Below, in pieces: positions 1 through 5,949 of a stretch of 9,519 nt of DNA (positions within the stretch are counted from its first letter, which is position 1; each line of letters opens with the position of its first letter). Made by a program: the position numbers and the translations under genes. The notes under the pieces are model-generated. The model saw only the letters and a list, made by a program, of their open reading frames with translations. It was not told where the DNA came from and made no database searches. This stretch comes from Nitrospirae bacterium CG1_02_44_142. Its GTDB lineage: Bacteria; Nitrospirota; Thermodesulfovibrionia; Thermodesulfovibrionales; UBA1546. The DNA lies in NCBI GenBank assembly GCA_001871685.1, contig MNVK01000060.1, positions 1 through 9,519 on the forward strand, read 5' to 3'.

Positions 1-30
1 TTGAATGGGGGATACTTAATTGCCTATAAT
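1..30 (+). promoter_or_regulatory. possible sigma-70-type promoter for moaC
   Basis: TTGAAT at 1-6 and a perfect TATAAT at 25-30 are separated by 18 bases. This spacing would place transcription start near 37, about 18 bases before the moaC ATG at 55. The -10 is consensus and the -35 matches four of six positions. The call is weak because the window starts exactly at the -35, so the upstream context and any upstream operon partner cannot be seen. No strong Shine-Dalgarno sequence lies before the ATG. Confidence 0.35.
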
Positions 31-54
31 CTTTCAAAATGCTATATTAGAGCC

Positions 55-540
55 ATGAAAACCGTGAAAAAACTTACCCACATAGACGAAAAAGGCAGGC
101 CCAAGATGGTTGATGTAGGTTCAAAACCGTTGACTGAAAGAATGGCTGTTGCAAGAGGCTCTGTCTATATGAAAAAAGAGACCTTCAACCTTATAAAATC
201 CGGCAATGTTTCAAAAGGCGATGTCCTGAATGTCGCAAAGCTTGCAGGTATTATGGCTGCAAAAAAGACGTCCGAGATTATTCCTCTCTGCCATCCTCTT
301 AACATCACATCTGTTGATATTGACTTCAGGCTTGATGCGAAAAAAAGTAAAATAGACATAGAATCACGCGTTAAGATAACAGGGCAGACAGGGGTTGAGA
401 TGGAAGCGCTTACTGCTGTATCTGGCGCCGCCCTGACAATCTACGATATGTGCAAGGCAGTGGATAGGGGAATGGTTATCTCTGATATTATGCTTATGGA
501 AAAATGCGGCGGGAAAAGCGGCATATTCAAAAGAAAATAA
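55..540 (+). CDS. moaC: cyclic pyranopterin monophosphate synthase MoaC
   Basis: MoaC works with the radical-SAM enzyme MoaA in the first stage of molybdenum cofactor synthesis: it converts the MoaA product 3',8-cyclo-7,8-dihydro-GTP into cyclic pyranopterin monophosphate in the cytoplasm. The 161-residue product matches the usual length of the family. Visible family signatures are HIDEKGRPKMVDV near residues 9-21, KTSEIIPLCHPL at 71-82 with the conserved His80, GVEMEALTAVS at 113-123, and DMCK at 131-134, whose Asp131 and Lys134 correspond to the catalytic Asp/Lys pair of characterised MoaC. The frame stays open to base 1 (TTG). I chose ATG 55 because the conserved domain begins there and a TATAAT sequence sits at 25-30. 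No other Moa gene lies in the window. The gene converges on the PATAN-J-TPR gene across an 8-bp repeat array. Confidence 0.95.
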   Translation: MKTVKKLTHIDEKGRPKMVDVGSKPLTERMAVARGSVYMKKETFNLIKSGNVSKGDVLNVAKLAGIMAAKKTSEIIPLCHPLNITSVDIDFRLDAKKSKIDIESRVKITGQTGVEMEALTAVSGAALTIYDMCKAVDRGMVISDIMLMEKCGGKSGIFKRK

Positions 541-560
541 CTATTTAAATCCTCTCTCTC

Positions 561-656
561 TATTCACCTATTCACCTATTCACCTATTCACCTATTCACC
601 TATTCACCTATTCACCTATTCACCTATTTACCTATTCACCTATTCACCTATTTACT
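561..656. repeat. 12-unit tandem array of an 8-bp repeat, TATTCACC
   Basis: Twelve contiguous 8-bp units run from 561 to 656. Ten are exact TATTCACC; unit 9 (625-632) is TATTTACC and unit 12 (649-656) is TATTTACT. A CT-rich run at 551-560 precedes the array. It lies between the convergent 3' ends of moaC and the PATAN-J-TPR gene and overlaps the latter. On the minus strand the unit reads GGTGAATA, so a TAG or TGA appears in all three frames within about 24 bp; the PATAN gene's TAG (650-648) comes from it. On the plus strand the array has no stop codons. There is no internal dyad, so it is not a hairpin terminator. Its regularity suggests copy number changes by replication slippage. Confidence 0.95.
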
Positions 657-2237
657 TTCCTTTGCCTGTTTCAGCCCCTTCTGTGCCTTTACATTTCCGG
701 GGTCAAATTTCAATGCCTTTTCAAACTGCCCTGATGCCCTCTTATGCAGGCCTGCCTTAAGATAAAGGGAGCCGAGATTTGCATAATGCTCACCGTTTAA
801 AGGTTCAAGTTTTATTGACTTAAGCAAAGCCTCTTCCGCTTCCTTCATTTTATGAGGAACTTTTGAAAGCGACAGAGAGAGATGGCTCCAGTACTGAGGT
901 TTTTCAGAATCTATATCTACTGCCTGCCTGAAAAGAACAACAGCATCTTGAAATTTGCCTTTCTTGAACTCATCCACCCCCTTCTTAAACAGCTCCTCGC
1001 CCTTGTCTTTTTCGCCTCTGCGAATCTCCGACACGCTTGCTTTTTCTTCCTTTATTTCTTCTTCCTTTACCCTTTTCTCGGGCGTTCCTTCCAGAGGCGC
1101 CTCTCCCCAAGTCATTTTTTCTCCATGTATTTCTTCTGCATACGTTTCATCAGCCTGAATCTTCTCCGCCTCTTTGCCAAGAGAATCAAAATATTCCTTT
1201 CTCTTAAAATCATCTTTCAAAACAGTATAGGCCGCTGTAAGGGCGTCAAAGACTACAGTAAGCTTATCCTTCAGAGCGGCGTCGGAGACATTAAAGTATC
1301 TGTCAGGATGGAATTCCCGCGCAAGTCTGTAGTAATTCTTCTTGATTGCCTCCACATCAGCATCTTCACCAACCTCAAGGAGTTCGTTCAATCTGAGCCT
1401 GTCAAGATTTGAATATATTTCCTCCACTCTTTTTGTGAGCTCATCTTCTTCCTCTGCAAAGGGCTGGAGCAGGTCCTCCAATGATACAGTTTCTCCCGCC
1501 TCCTCTTTTACTTCCTCCTTCTCAGCGATTTTCTCTTCAAGGATTCCTATAGACCAAAGGACATAAATAGTCTTCATCGCTTCAAATGAATTCATCCATG
1601 AACTGTCAATAATCTCTTTGATGGTTTTCTTGCCGTCTATGATAGAAAGCATCTTCTTGTCATAGGGGCTCAACTCTATATCCTGAAACAGGTTTATAGG
1701 GTCTTTTGAAAGTTTTAAGACAATCCCTGTATCCGGCATCTCTTTCCTTATCCTGGTCCAGTTATCTATTCTTTTCACCCCTTCATGGATAAGATTGCCC
1801 ATGCTCAGCTTGAGGGTAATAACCTCATCGGTCGGCACATCTCCTTCAATAAATTCGCATTCGCCGTCCTCTATCTGAAAAAGGCTGTAGATTATTTCTT
1901 TTACCTGATATTTAACTCCCCAGAAGAGGTCTTTAGGCGTCAGATAGCCAAGCTCCACAAGGATTGCGCCCTGTCTTTTCTTTGTCTTCTTTAATATCTC
2001 CACAGACTTATCGTACTGCTCAACTGTAATCTTCCCTGCCTTAAGCAGCATCTCTCCGAGCCTGTCGTCTTCATAAGATGAGGCGGCAAACACCGCATCG
2101 CCTTTGACTAAATAAACTTTTTTGGTAAATTTAGGCGTGCTGACTGTCAAAATGCCGCCTGACAGTCTCCTGTGGAAATCGATAAGTATTTTTGGAAGGC
2201 TGTATTCTCTTAAACTGCCTTTAAGCGATATTGCCAT
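648..2237 (-). CDS. PATAN (DUF4388)-J-domain-TPR protein
   Basis: This 529-residue cytoplasmic protein has three parts. Residues 1-160 resemble the PATAN/DUF4388 domain common in regulatory proteins of deltaproteobacteria and relatives, opening with LKGSLREYSLPKIL and a GGILTV strand. A helical stretch (about 160-235) and an acidic, Glu/Lys-rich linker (236-275) follow. Residues 280-352 form a J domain with the diagnostic HPD at 310-312 after a basic helix II, so it could stimulate a DnaK-type ATPase. A second charged linker (353-410) leads to about three TPR units (413-525; e.g. GKFQDAVVLFRQAVDID, AEEALLKSIKLEP, ASGQFEKALKFDPGN). It lacks the DnaJ Gly/Phe and zinc-finger regions, so it is a specialised J protein, possibly an adaptor bringing Hsp70 to a client. 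No Shine-Dalgarno sequence is obvious before ATG 2237. The stop codon comes from the repeat array. The partner or pathway is unknown. Confidence 0.85.
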   Translation of the reverse strand: MAISLKGSLREYSLPKILIDFHRRLSGGILTVSTPKFTKKVYLVKGDAVFAASSYEDDRLGEMLLKAGKITVEQYDKSVEILKKTKKRQGAILVELGYLTPKDLFWGVKYQVKEIIYSLFQIEDGECEFIEGDVPTDEVITLKLSMGNLIHEGVKRIDNWTRIRKEMPDTGIVLKLSKDPINLFQDIELSPYDKKMLSIIDGKKTIKEIIDSSWMNSFEAMKTIYVLWSIGILEEKIAEKEEVKEEAGETVSLEDLLQPFAEEEDELTKRVEEIYSNLDRLRLNELLEVGEDADVEAIKKNYYRLAREFHPDRYFNVSDAALKDKLTVVFDALTAAYTVLKDDFKRKEYFDSLGKEAEKIQADETYAEEIHGEKMTWGEAPLEGTPEKRVKEEEIKEEKASVSEIRRGEKDKGEELFKKGVDEFKKGKFQDAVVLFRQAVDIDSEKPQYWSHLSLSLSKVPHKMKEAEEALLKSIKLEPLNGEHYANLGSLYLKAGLHKRASGQFEKALKFDPGNVKAQKGLKQAKESK

Positions 2238-2249
2238 ATATTTTATTGC

Positions 2250-2341
2250 GGTGAATCGCCATCAGGCGAATCGGTAAATCGCAAGAACTCTTTTGCCTCC
2301 GCCAAAGGCGGATCACCCATTTACCTATTCACCAATTCACC
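2250..2341. repeat. facing clusters of the 8-bp repeat in an intergenic gap
   Basis: The 109-bp gap between the AMMECR1 and PATAN-J-TPR genes is nearly filled by repeat units. On the minus strand, GATTTACC (2280-2273), GATTCGCC (2272-2265) and GATTCACC (2257-2250) occur, the last two separated by 7 bp. On the plus strand, ATTTACC (2319-2325), TATTCACC (2326-2333) and AATTCACC (2334-2341) occur. The two clusters face each other, so 2265-2279 and 2319-2333 form an inverted repeat matching at 13 of 15 positions, with a 39-base loop that holds a palindromic element. A smaller dyad, TCGCC-ATCA-GGCGA, lies at 2257-2270. RNA from either strand could fold here. No convincing promoter was found, and the downstream gene also lacks a clear ribosome binding site. 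Confidence 0.8.
2296..2313. repeat. 18-bp palindromic element, intergenic copy
   Basis: CCTCCGCCAAAGGCGGAT contains the perfect 6-bp inverted repeat TCCGCC/GGCGGA around an AAA loop. It sits inside the larger inverted repeat formed by the facing 8-bp units. The sequence at 2489-2506 is identical except for the three loop bases, which marks it as a dispersed element and not a one-off hairpin. No run of T follows on either strand, so it is not a typical intrinsic terminator. Confidence 0.75.
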
Positions 2342-2346
2342 ATTTT

Positions 2347-2865
2347 TTAGTGGTATCTTTTAACCTCAAACTTGAATATCTTAACATCTTCCTCTTGAGA
2401 TATGCCTCCCTTCATCTTTGCAATGCGGAGCTGCTCTTCAACGGTGTCAACACCTTCAAGCGCAGGCAAAAGCAGTCCTTTCCTCTGTCCTCCGCCTGAG
2501 GCGGATGAAACTATTACGCCGTACTTTTCAGGGTTTAATTCTTTGAGATCCTTAACCTCAGCAGGCGGGGTCAGAATATCAACAGAATAGGCAAGCTCGT
2601 CCAACTCTTCCCTCTGAACACAATAAAATCTCGGGTCCTGCGCTGCAGCGCATATTGCGTTTTTTATAATCTCCTCGGCAACATTCTCATAGGCGGGCAT
2701 AAAAGTTCCTATACAGCCTCTTAGTTCTCCGTGTTTTTTTATAGACACAAATACCCCTGCCTTTTGTTTCATCTCAGGCGTAAGCTCGGCTGGAGGCTCT
2801 ATCACACGGCGCTCATTAATATAAGTCTCTATTGCCTGTCTTGCCAGTTTTACCAATGGATGCAT
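2347..2865 (-). CDS. AMMECR1 family protein (AmmeMemoRadiSam system protein A)
   Basis: The 172-residue product covers one AMMECR1 domain at the normal length. The invariant signature LRGCIG is at 48-53 (context GELRGCIGTFMP), followed by DPRFYCVQREEL at 77-88, YSVDILTPP at 93-101, and GLLLPALEGVDTVEEQL at 130-146. The family occurs in all domains of life; in bacteria it often accompanies Memo and a radical-SAM protein, neither of which is in this window. Its biochemical role is not settled, so none is claimed. The frame is open to ATG 2898, but ATG 2865 is preferred: it gives the family N-terminus (MHPLVKLARQAIETYI), follows a GAGAG sequence, and lies 1 bp after the stop of the polyprenyl synthase gene, which suggests translational coupling. 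Residues 121-125 are encoded by a palindromic repeat (2491-2505), lengthening the loop before GLLLP. Confidence 0.9.
   Translation of the reverse strand: MHPLVKLARQAIETYINERRVIEPPAELTPEMKQKAGVFVSIKKHGELRGCIGTFMPAYENVAEEIIKNAICAAAQDPRFYCVQREELDELAYSVDILTPPAEVKDLKELNPEKYGVIVSSASGGGQRKGLLLPALEGVDTVEEQLRIAKMKGGISQEEDVKIFKFEVKRYH
2489..2506. repeat. 18-bp palindromic element, copy inside the AMMECR1 gene
   Basis: CCTCCGCCTGAGGCGGAT matches the intergenic copy at 2296-2313 in 15 of 18 bases; only the three loop bases differ (TGA against AAA). Its 15-bp core is a multiple of three, and on the minus strand it reads in frame as Ser-Ala-Ser-Gly-Gly. The encoded segment lies between the GVIVS strand and the GLLLP motif, where a flexible Gly/Ser loop should be tolerated. 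Confidence 0.75.
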
Positions 2866-2866
2866 A

Positions 2867-3847
2867 TTATTTCTCTCTTGATATTGCATAATCAGCAAGG
2901 CTCAGCATCGCGTCCCTGTCTGGAGAATCCGGGAATATGGAAAGTTCAGCCTTTGCCTCAAAAACGAGAGCCTGCGCCCTTTTAAATGAATCTTTTAGAA
3001 TGCTGTACTGTCTGAAGAGCGCGAGAATCCGCCTGAGTCCCTTTTCCGAGGGGTTTTCTATTATCCGTTTTATTTCTTCTTTCTCAGAGGCCGAGGCATT
3101 TTTAACAAGATAAATAACAGGCAGCGTAATTTTCCCTTCCTCTATGTCCTTGCCGAGTTTCTTGCCGAGTTCGGTTTCTTCTGCCATATAATCAAGAATA
3201 TCATCAGCCATCTGAAAAGCCGTGCCTGCCTTGAGGCCGAACATTGCCAGTGCATTTTCTTCGGCAGGAGAACTCGTTCCCAGTATTGCGCCAATCCTGC
3301 ATGCCGCTGATATGAGCAGGCCTGTCTTGGCAGATATTATTTTTATATATTCGTCCTCTGTAATACTGATATCAGCCGTCTTCTGAAGCTGCAGTATTTC
3401 CCCTTCTGTCATGCCTGTTGTTGCCTCTGATAGGGCTTCCATCACACTCTGATTTCTGAAGGACACAGCCTTCTTAAGGGCATTTGAATAGAGAAAATCT
3501 CCGACCAGAATCACGATCTGATTTCCCCATACCGAATGGGCCGCCGCCCTCCCCCTCCGTATCTTAGCTCCGTCAACAATATCATCATGAAGCAGCGACG
3601 CCGTATGTATCAGTTCTATGACGCCTGCAAGCGTTATGTGGTCTTCACCCTTATAGCCCGCAAGCCTTGCGCTTGAAAGCAGGAAGAGCGGCCTCAATCT
3701 CTTGCCTCCGCTTTCAAGAAGATACCTGCCTATCAGCGGGATAAGAGGAGCTTCGCTATGGAACAGTTCTTCAAGTTTAGCCTCAACGAGACTTAATTCT
3801 TGCTCATACGCATCAAAAACCTTTTTAATGTCTGTTGTCTTAATCAT
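2867..3847 (-). CDS. long-chain all-trans-polyprenyl diphosphate synthase (IspB-like)
   Basis: This enzyme condenses isopentenyl diphosphate units onto an allylic primer, most likely for the quinone side chain. The 326-residue length is typical. Signatures in order: SGGKRLRP at 46-53, the first Asp-rich motif DDIVD at 88-92 followed by RRG at 98-100, GDFLYS at 116-121, the second Asp-rich motif DDILD at 215-219, and GKKLGKDIEEGKITLP at 228-243. Residues just before the first motif (TASLLH) have a small Ala five positions upstream of the first Asp, as in E. coli octaprenyl synthase and unlike short-chain enzymes that carry aromatic residues there. A long product (about C35-C50) is therefore likely, but exact chain length cannot be read from sequence. 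The gene begins 19 bp after mtnA and ends 1 bp before the AMMECR1 start, so it is the middle gene of a compact unit. Confidence 0.93.
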   Translation of the reverse strand: MIKTTDIKKVFDAYEQELSLVEAKLEELFHSEAPLIPLIGRYLLESGGKRLRPLFLLSSARLAGYKGEDHITLAGVIELIHTASLLHDDIVDGAKIRRGRAAAHSVWGNQIVILVGDFLYSNALKKAVSFRNQSVMEALSEATTGMTEGEILQLQKTADISITEDEYIKIISAKTGLLISAACRIGAILGTSSPAEENALAMFGLKAGTAFQMADDILDYMAEETELGKKLGKDIEEGKITLPVIYLVKNASASEKEEIKRIIENPSEKGLRRILALFRQYSILKDSFKRAQALVFEAKAELSIFPDSPDRDAMLSLADYAISREK

Positions 3848-3866
3848 GCCTCATTATCTCAAAATC

Positions 3867-4925
3867 TCAAAGCCTGAACTCATCAAGATTAACATCTTTC
3901 TTTGCCAATTTTCTAATGTCCCTCGGCCTGAATGCGCCCTTCTCGGTAATAACTGCCGTTATATATTTTGCGGGCGTAACATCAAATGCCATATTCCTCA
4001 CCTTCACATTGTCAGGCGCAATCCGGCATATACCGAATATATGCGTAACTTCTTCTGCGCCTCTCTCCTCTATCGGAATCTTATCTCCTGATGAAATTGA
4101 AAAATCAATGCTGCTCAACGGCGCCGCAACATAGAACGGTATTTTATGCTCTTTGCAAAGGACTGCTACTGAATACGTTCCGATTTTATTAGCCACATCT
4201 CCATTCCTGACAGTCCTGTCAGTGCCGACAATAGCAAGGTCTATCTCGCCTTTTTTCATGAGAGCGCCCGCGGAGTTGTCTGTTATAAGCGTAACAGGCA
4301 CGCCTGCCTGCATCAGTTCCCAGGCGGTAAGCCTCGCTCCCTGAAGCACAGGCCTGGTCTCATCAGCTATGACCTGTATCTTTTTGCCCTGCTCTATTGC
4401 GACAAATATCGGCGCTGTTGCCGTGCCATAGCCCCCTGTCGCAAGACTCCCAGCATTGCAGTGGGTAAGAACTGTATCGCCGTCTTTTATAAACTGCGCG
4501 CCCCATCTTCCTATCGCCTTATTCACCTCTATATCTTCCGCATGTATCTTCTGCGCCTCTTCAATGAGAATCTCCTTTAACCGATTAACCGATTCGCCGC
4601 GTCTTTCTTTTAAAAGCCTTTTTATCCTTTCCACAGCCCATTTTATATTTACTGCCGTAGGCCTTGTTGAAAGCATGACGTCAAATATGGTCTCTATGCC
4701 TTTTATAAATTCCCTGTAATCCTTTGCCTTTATTTCCTGTGCGCCGAGGGCTATGCCCATTGCCGCTGCAATGCCGATTGCAGGCGCGCCTCTTATCCAC
4801 AGCTTTTTAATTCCCTCTGCAACAATCTGATAATCAGCGCACTCAATGAACTTCACTTCTACGGGAAGCCTGCTCTGGTCCAGCATTATTACCTTGCCGT
4901 CTTTCCACTCTATCGCCTTTACCAT
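3867..4925 (-). CDS. mtnA: S-methyl-5-thioribose-1-phosphate isomerase MtnA
   Basis: MtnA converts the aldose methylthioribose-1-phosphate to methylthioribulose-1-phosphate in methylthioadenosine recycling; relatives also act in 5'-deoxyadenosine salvage. At 352 residues it has family length. Visible signatures are RGAPAIGIAAAMG at 45-57, LTHCNAGSLATGGYGTA at 153-169 with the catalytic Cys156, ADETRPVLQGARLTAWEL at 187-204, GTDRTVRNGDVANKIGTY at 234-251 with the catalytic Asp236, and AFDVTPAKYITAVITEKG at 313-330. The start is set by AAGGAG five bases before ATG 4925. No other mtn gene is in the window; the downstream genes are polyprenyl synthase and AMMECR1, so the cluster is not a full methionine salvage operon. 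Residues 110-117 (GESVNRLK) are encoded by three adjacent 8-bp repeat units, in a helical region that varies between homologues. The R-M operon ends 43 bp upstream. Confidence 0.96.
   Translation of the reverse strand: MVKAIEWKDGKVIMLDQSRLPVEVKFIECADYQIVAEGIKKLWIRGAPAIGIAAAMGIALGAQEIKAKDYREFIKGIETIFDVMLSTRPTAVNIKWAVERIKRLLKERRGESVNRLKEILIEEAQKIHAEDIEVNKAIGRWGAQFIKDGDTVLTHCNAGSLATGGYGTATAPIFVAIEQGKKIQVIADETRPVLQGARLTAWELMQAGVPVTLITDNSAGALMKKGEIDLAIVGTDRTVRNGDVANKIGTYSVAVLCKEHKIPFYVAAPLSSIDFSISSGDKIPIEERGAEEVTHIFGICRIAPDNVKVRNMAFDVTPAKYITAVITEKGAFRPRDIRKLAKKDVNLDEFRL
4575..4598. repeat. three 8-bp repeat units inside mtnA
   Basis: The plus strand reads CTTTAACC, GATTAACC, GATTCGCC as three adjacent 8-bp units. 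GATTCGCC is identical to a unit of the intergenic cluster (2272-2265 on the minus strand), and the other two fit the NATTNACC pattern. The 24-bp length keeps the reading frame and encodes mtnA residues 110-117. This could be coincidence in a low-constraint helix, but three consecutive phased units of the same family make a shared origin plausible. Confidence 0.5.
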
Positions 4926-4930
4926 TAAAT

Positions 4931-4936
4931 CTCCTT
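4931..4936 (-). promoter_or_regulatory. strong ribosome binding site of mtnA
   Basis: The minus strand carries AAGGAG five bases upstream of ATG 4925. It fixes the mtnA start and is the clearest Shine-Dalgarno sequence in the window. It lies in the 43-bp gap after the R-M operon, so mtnA can be translated independently even if transcribed by read-through. No good promoter was found in this short gap. Confidence 0.8.
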
Positions 4937-4968
4937 ATCCTATTTAGTTTCAGACTTCCCCAATTGCT

Positions 4969-5949
4969 CTACCTCTCTACAGACATCATATCATCAAATG
5001 AAAACACAAGAAGATTCTCTGTTTTGTCCATAATATGTGCATGTTTATGAATCTTCCCGTTTTTATAAACAATGCTTTCGTATTCAAGTAAGGGAATTGG
5101 ATAGGGAATGTTAAAATACGATTGAAGAACATCCCAGTCTTTATCCCGAATGGTAGCTATTCCATTAAGATACTTACTAACCCAAACACCGTCAATATGA
5201 GAATCTGGTCGAACATTTCTAAGCTTTTCTTCAGCAATAGTAACATACTGTTCGTCGAGTTCAATCCCGATGTATTTTCTTCCAAGACGTTTTGCGGCGA
5301 TTACAGTTGTGCCTGTTCCATTAAAAGGATCGAGAATGATATCACCTTCGTCAGTCGCCATTAAAATCAAACGTTCAAGAATTGTTTCAGGTAGCTGACA
5401 CGGGTGTGCATCTCTATTCTTAGCATGTTTGATTCTGTGCAAATCTGTCCAAACATCAGAGACCAAGGGACCAAAGGGATGTAACCCTGCTTTTTTGCCC
5501 CCATAATCCTTTAAAAGAACATTACACTTTCTGCAACGTTTATGCGGATGGCGAACTTCGTAAAACTTATTTAACTTCCTGTCTTTTGCATAAAATAAAA
5601 TGCCATAATGTGTAGGCATCAAAGTTTTTCCAAGCGGAGTGCTCATAGCATCCCATGAAATCCAATGTTTAAAATCAGCAATATCATTAAGAAATGATGC
5701 GTAATAAGTAAGCCACTTTGGAATATTATGGACGAAAATACTGCCGGTTGGTTTTGTAATACGAACCATTTCAGTAAGCCACTGCTTACACCAAAGCAAA
5801 TAAGTATCCAAGCTCCTGCGGTCATTGTAGCTGTTATATTTCTTGTTAAGGTTGAATGGTGGATCAGCGAAAGTCATATCCACGCTATTGTCTGGAATCG
5901 TGCGCAGGATTTCTAAACAATCGCCATGAAGAATAACATTGAGATTCAT
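4969..5949 (-). CDS. beta-class DNA methyltransferase (probable N6-adenine)
   Basis: This is a site-specific, S-adenosylmethionine-dependent DNA methyltransferase. The catalytic motif IV, ADPPFNL (DPPF at 29-32), comes first and the S-adenosylmethionine-binding motif I, LDPFNGTGTT (206-215), near the end of the catalytic domain. This is the beta-class order. DPPF with a leading Asp favours adenine-N6, although beta enzymes can also be N4-cytosine. Residues about 95-185 would hold the target recognition region and include a CxxC pair (Cys139, Cys142) and the segment VWTDLHRIKHAKNRDAHPCQLP (split: VWTDLHRIKH at 166-175, AKNRDAHPCQLP at 176-187). A tail of about 75 residues (250-326) extends beyond the usual domain end and is unassigned. 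The start ATG 5949 overlaps the nuclease stop as ATGA, with GGAG 11 bases upstream. It is the last gene of the R-M operon. The recognition site cannot be deduced. Confidence 0.9.
   Translation of the reverse strand: MNLNVILHGDCLEILRTIPDNSVDMTFADPPFNLNKKYNSYNDRRSLDTYLLWCKQWLTEMVRITKPTGSIFVHNIPKWLTYYASFLNDIADFKHWISWDAMSTPLGKTLMPTHYGILFYAKDRKLNKFYEVRHPHKRCRKCNVLLKDYGGKKAGLHPFGPLVSDVWTDLHRIKHAKNRDAHPCQLPETILERLILMATDEGDIILDPFNGTGTTVIAAKRLGRKYIGIELDEQYVTIAEEKLRNVRPDSHIDGVWVSKYLNGIATIRDKDWDVLQSYFNIPYPIPLLEYESIVYKNGKIHKHAHIMDKTENLLVFSFDDMMSVER

Noticed and set aside
561..656. CRISPR-like array
   Set aside because: The 8-bp units are directly contiguous with no spacers and no cas genes are near. It is a simple tandem repeat.
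882..1412. A 176-codon open frame on the plus strand opposite the PATAN-J-TPR gene
   Set aside because: It lies wholly within the minus-strand gene, whose product has clear J and TPR domains. The plus-strand translation is low-complexity and rich in Phe, Leu and Ser, as expected from the antisense of Glu/Lys-rich coding sequence.
2296..2313. Intrinsic terminator for the AMMECR1 gene
   Set aside because: The stem is strong but no T run follows on either strand, and a near-identical copy occurs inside a coding sequence, so a repeat element is the better reading.
2347..2898. The longer start at ATG 2898 for the AMMECR1 gene
   Set aside because: It would overlap the synthase gene by about 30 bp and add residues before the family N-terminus; ATG 2865 with GAGAG upstream fits better.
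4520..4527. A single TATTCACC inside mtnA
   Set aside because: It encodes part of the conserved EDIEVNKAIGR segment of MtnA, so it is explained by the protein and is a lone copy; treated as chance.
4926..4968. Promoter for mtnA in the gap after the R-M operon
   Set aside because: Only weak TTGGGG and TAGGAT sequences with about 15-base spacing are present; only the ribosome binding site is convincing.
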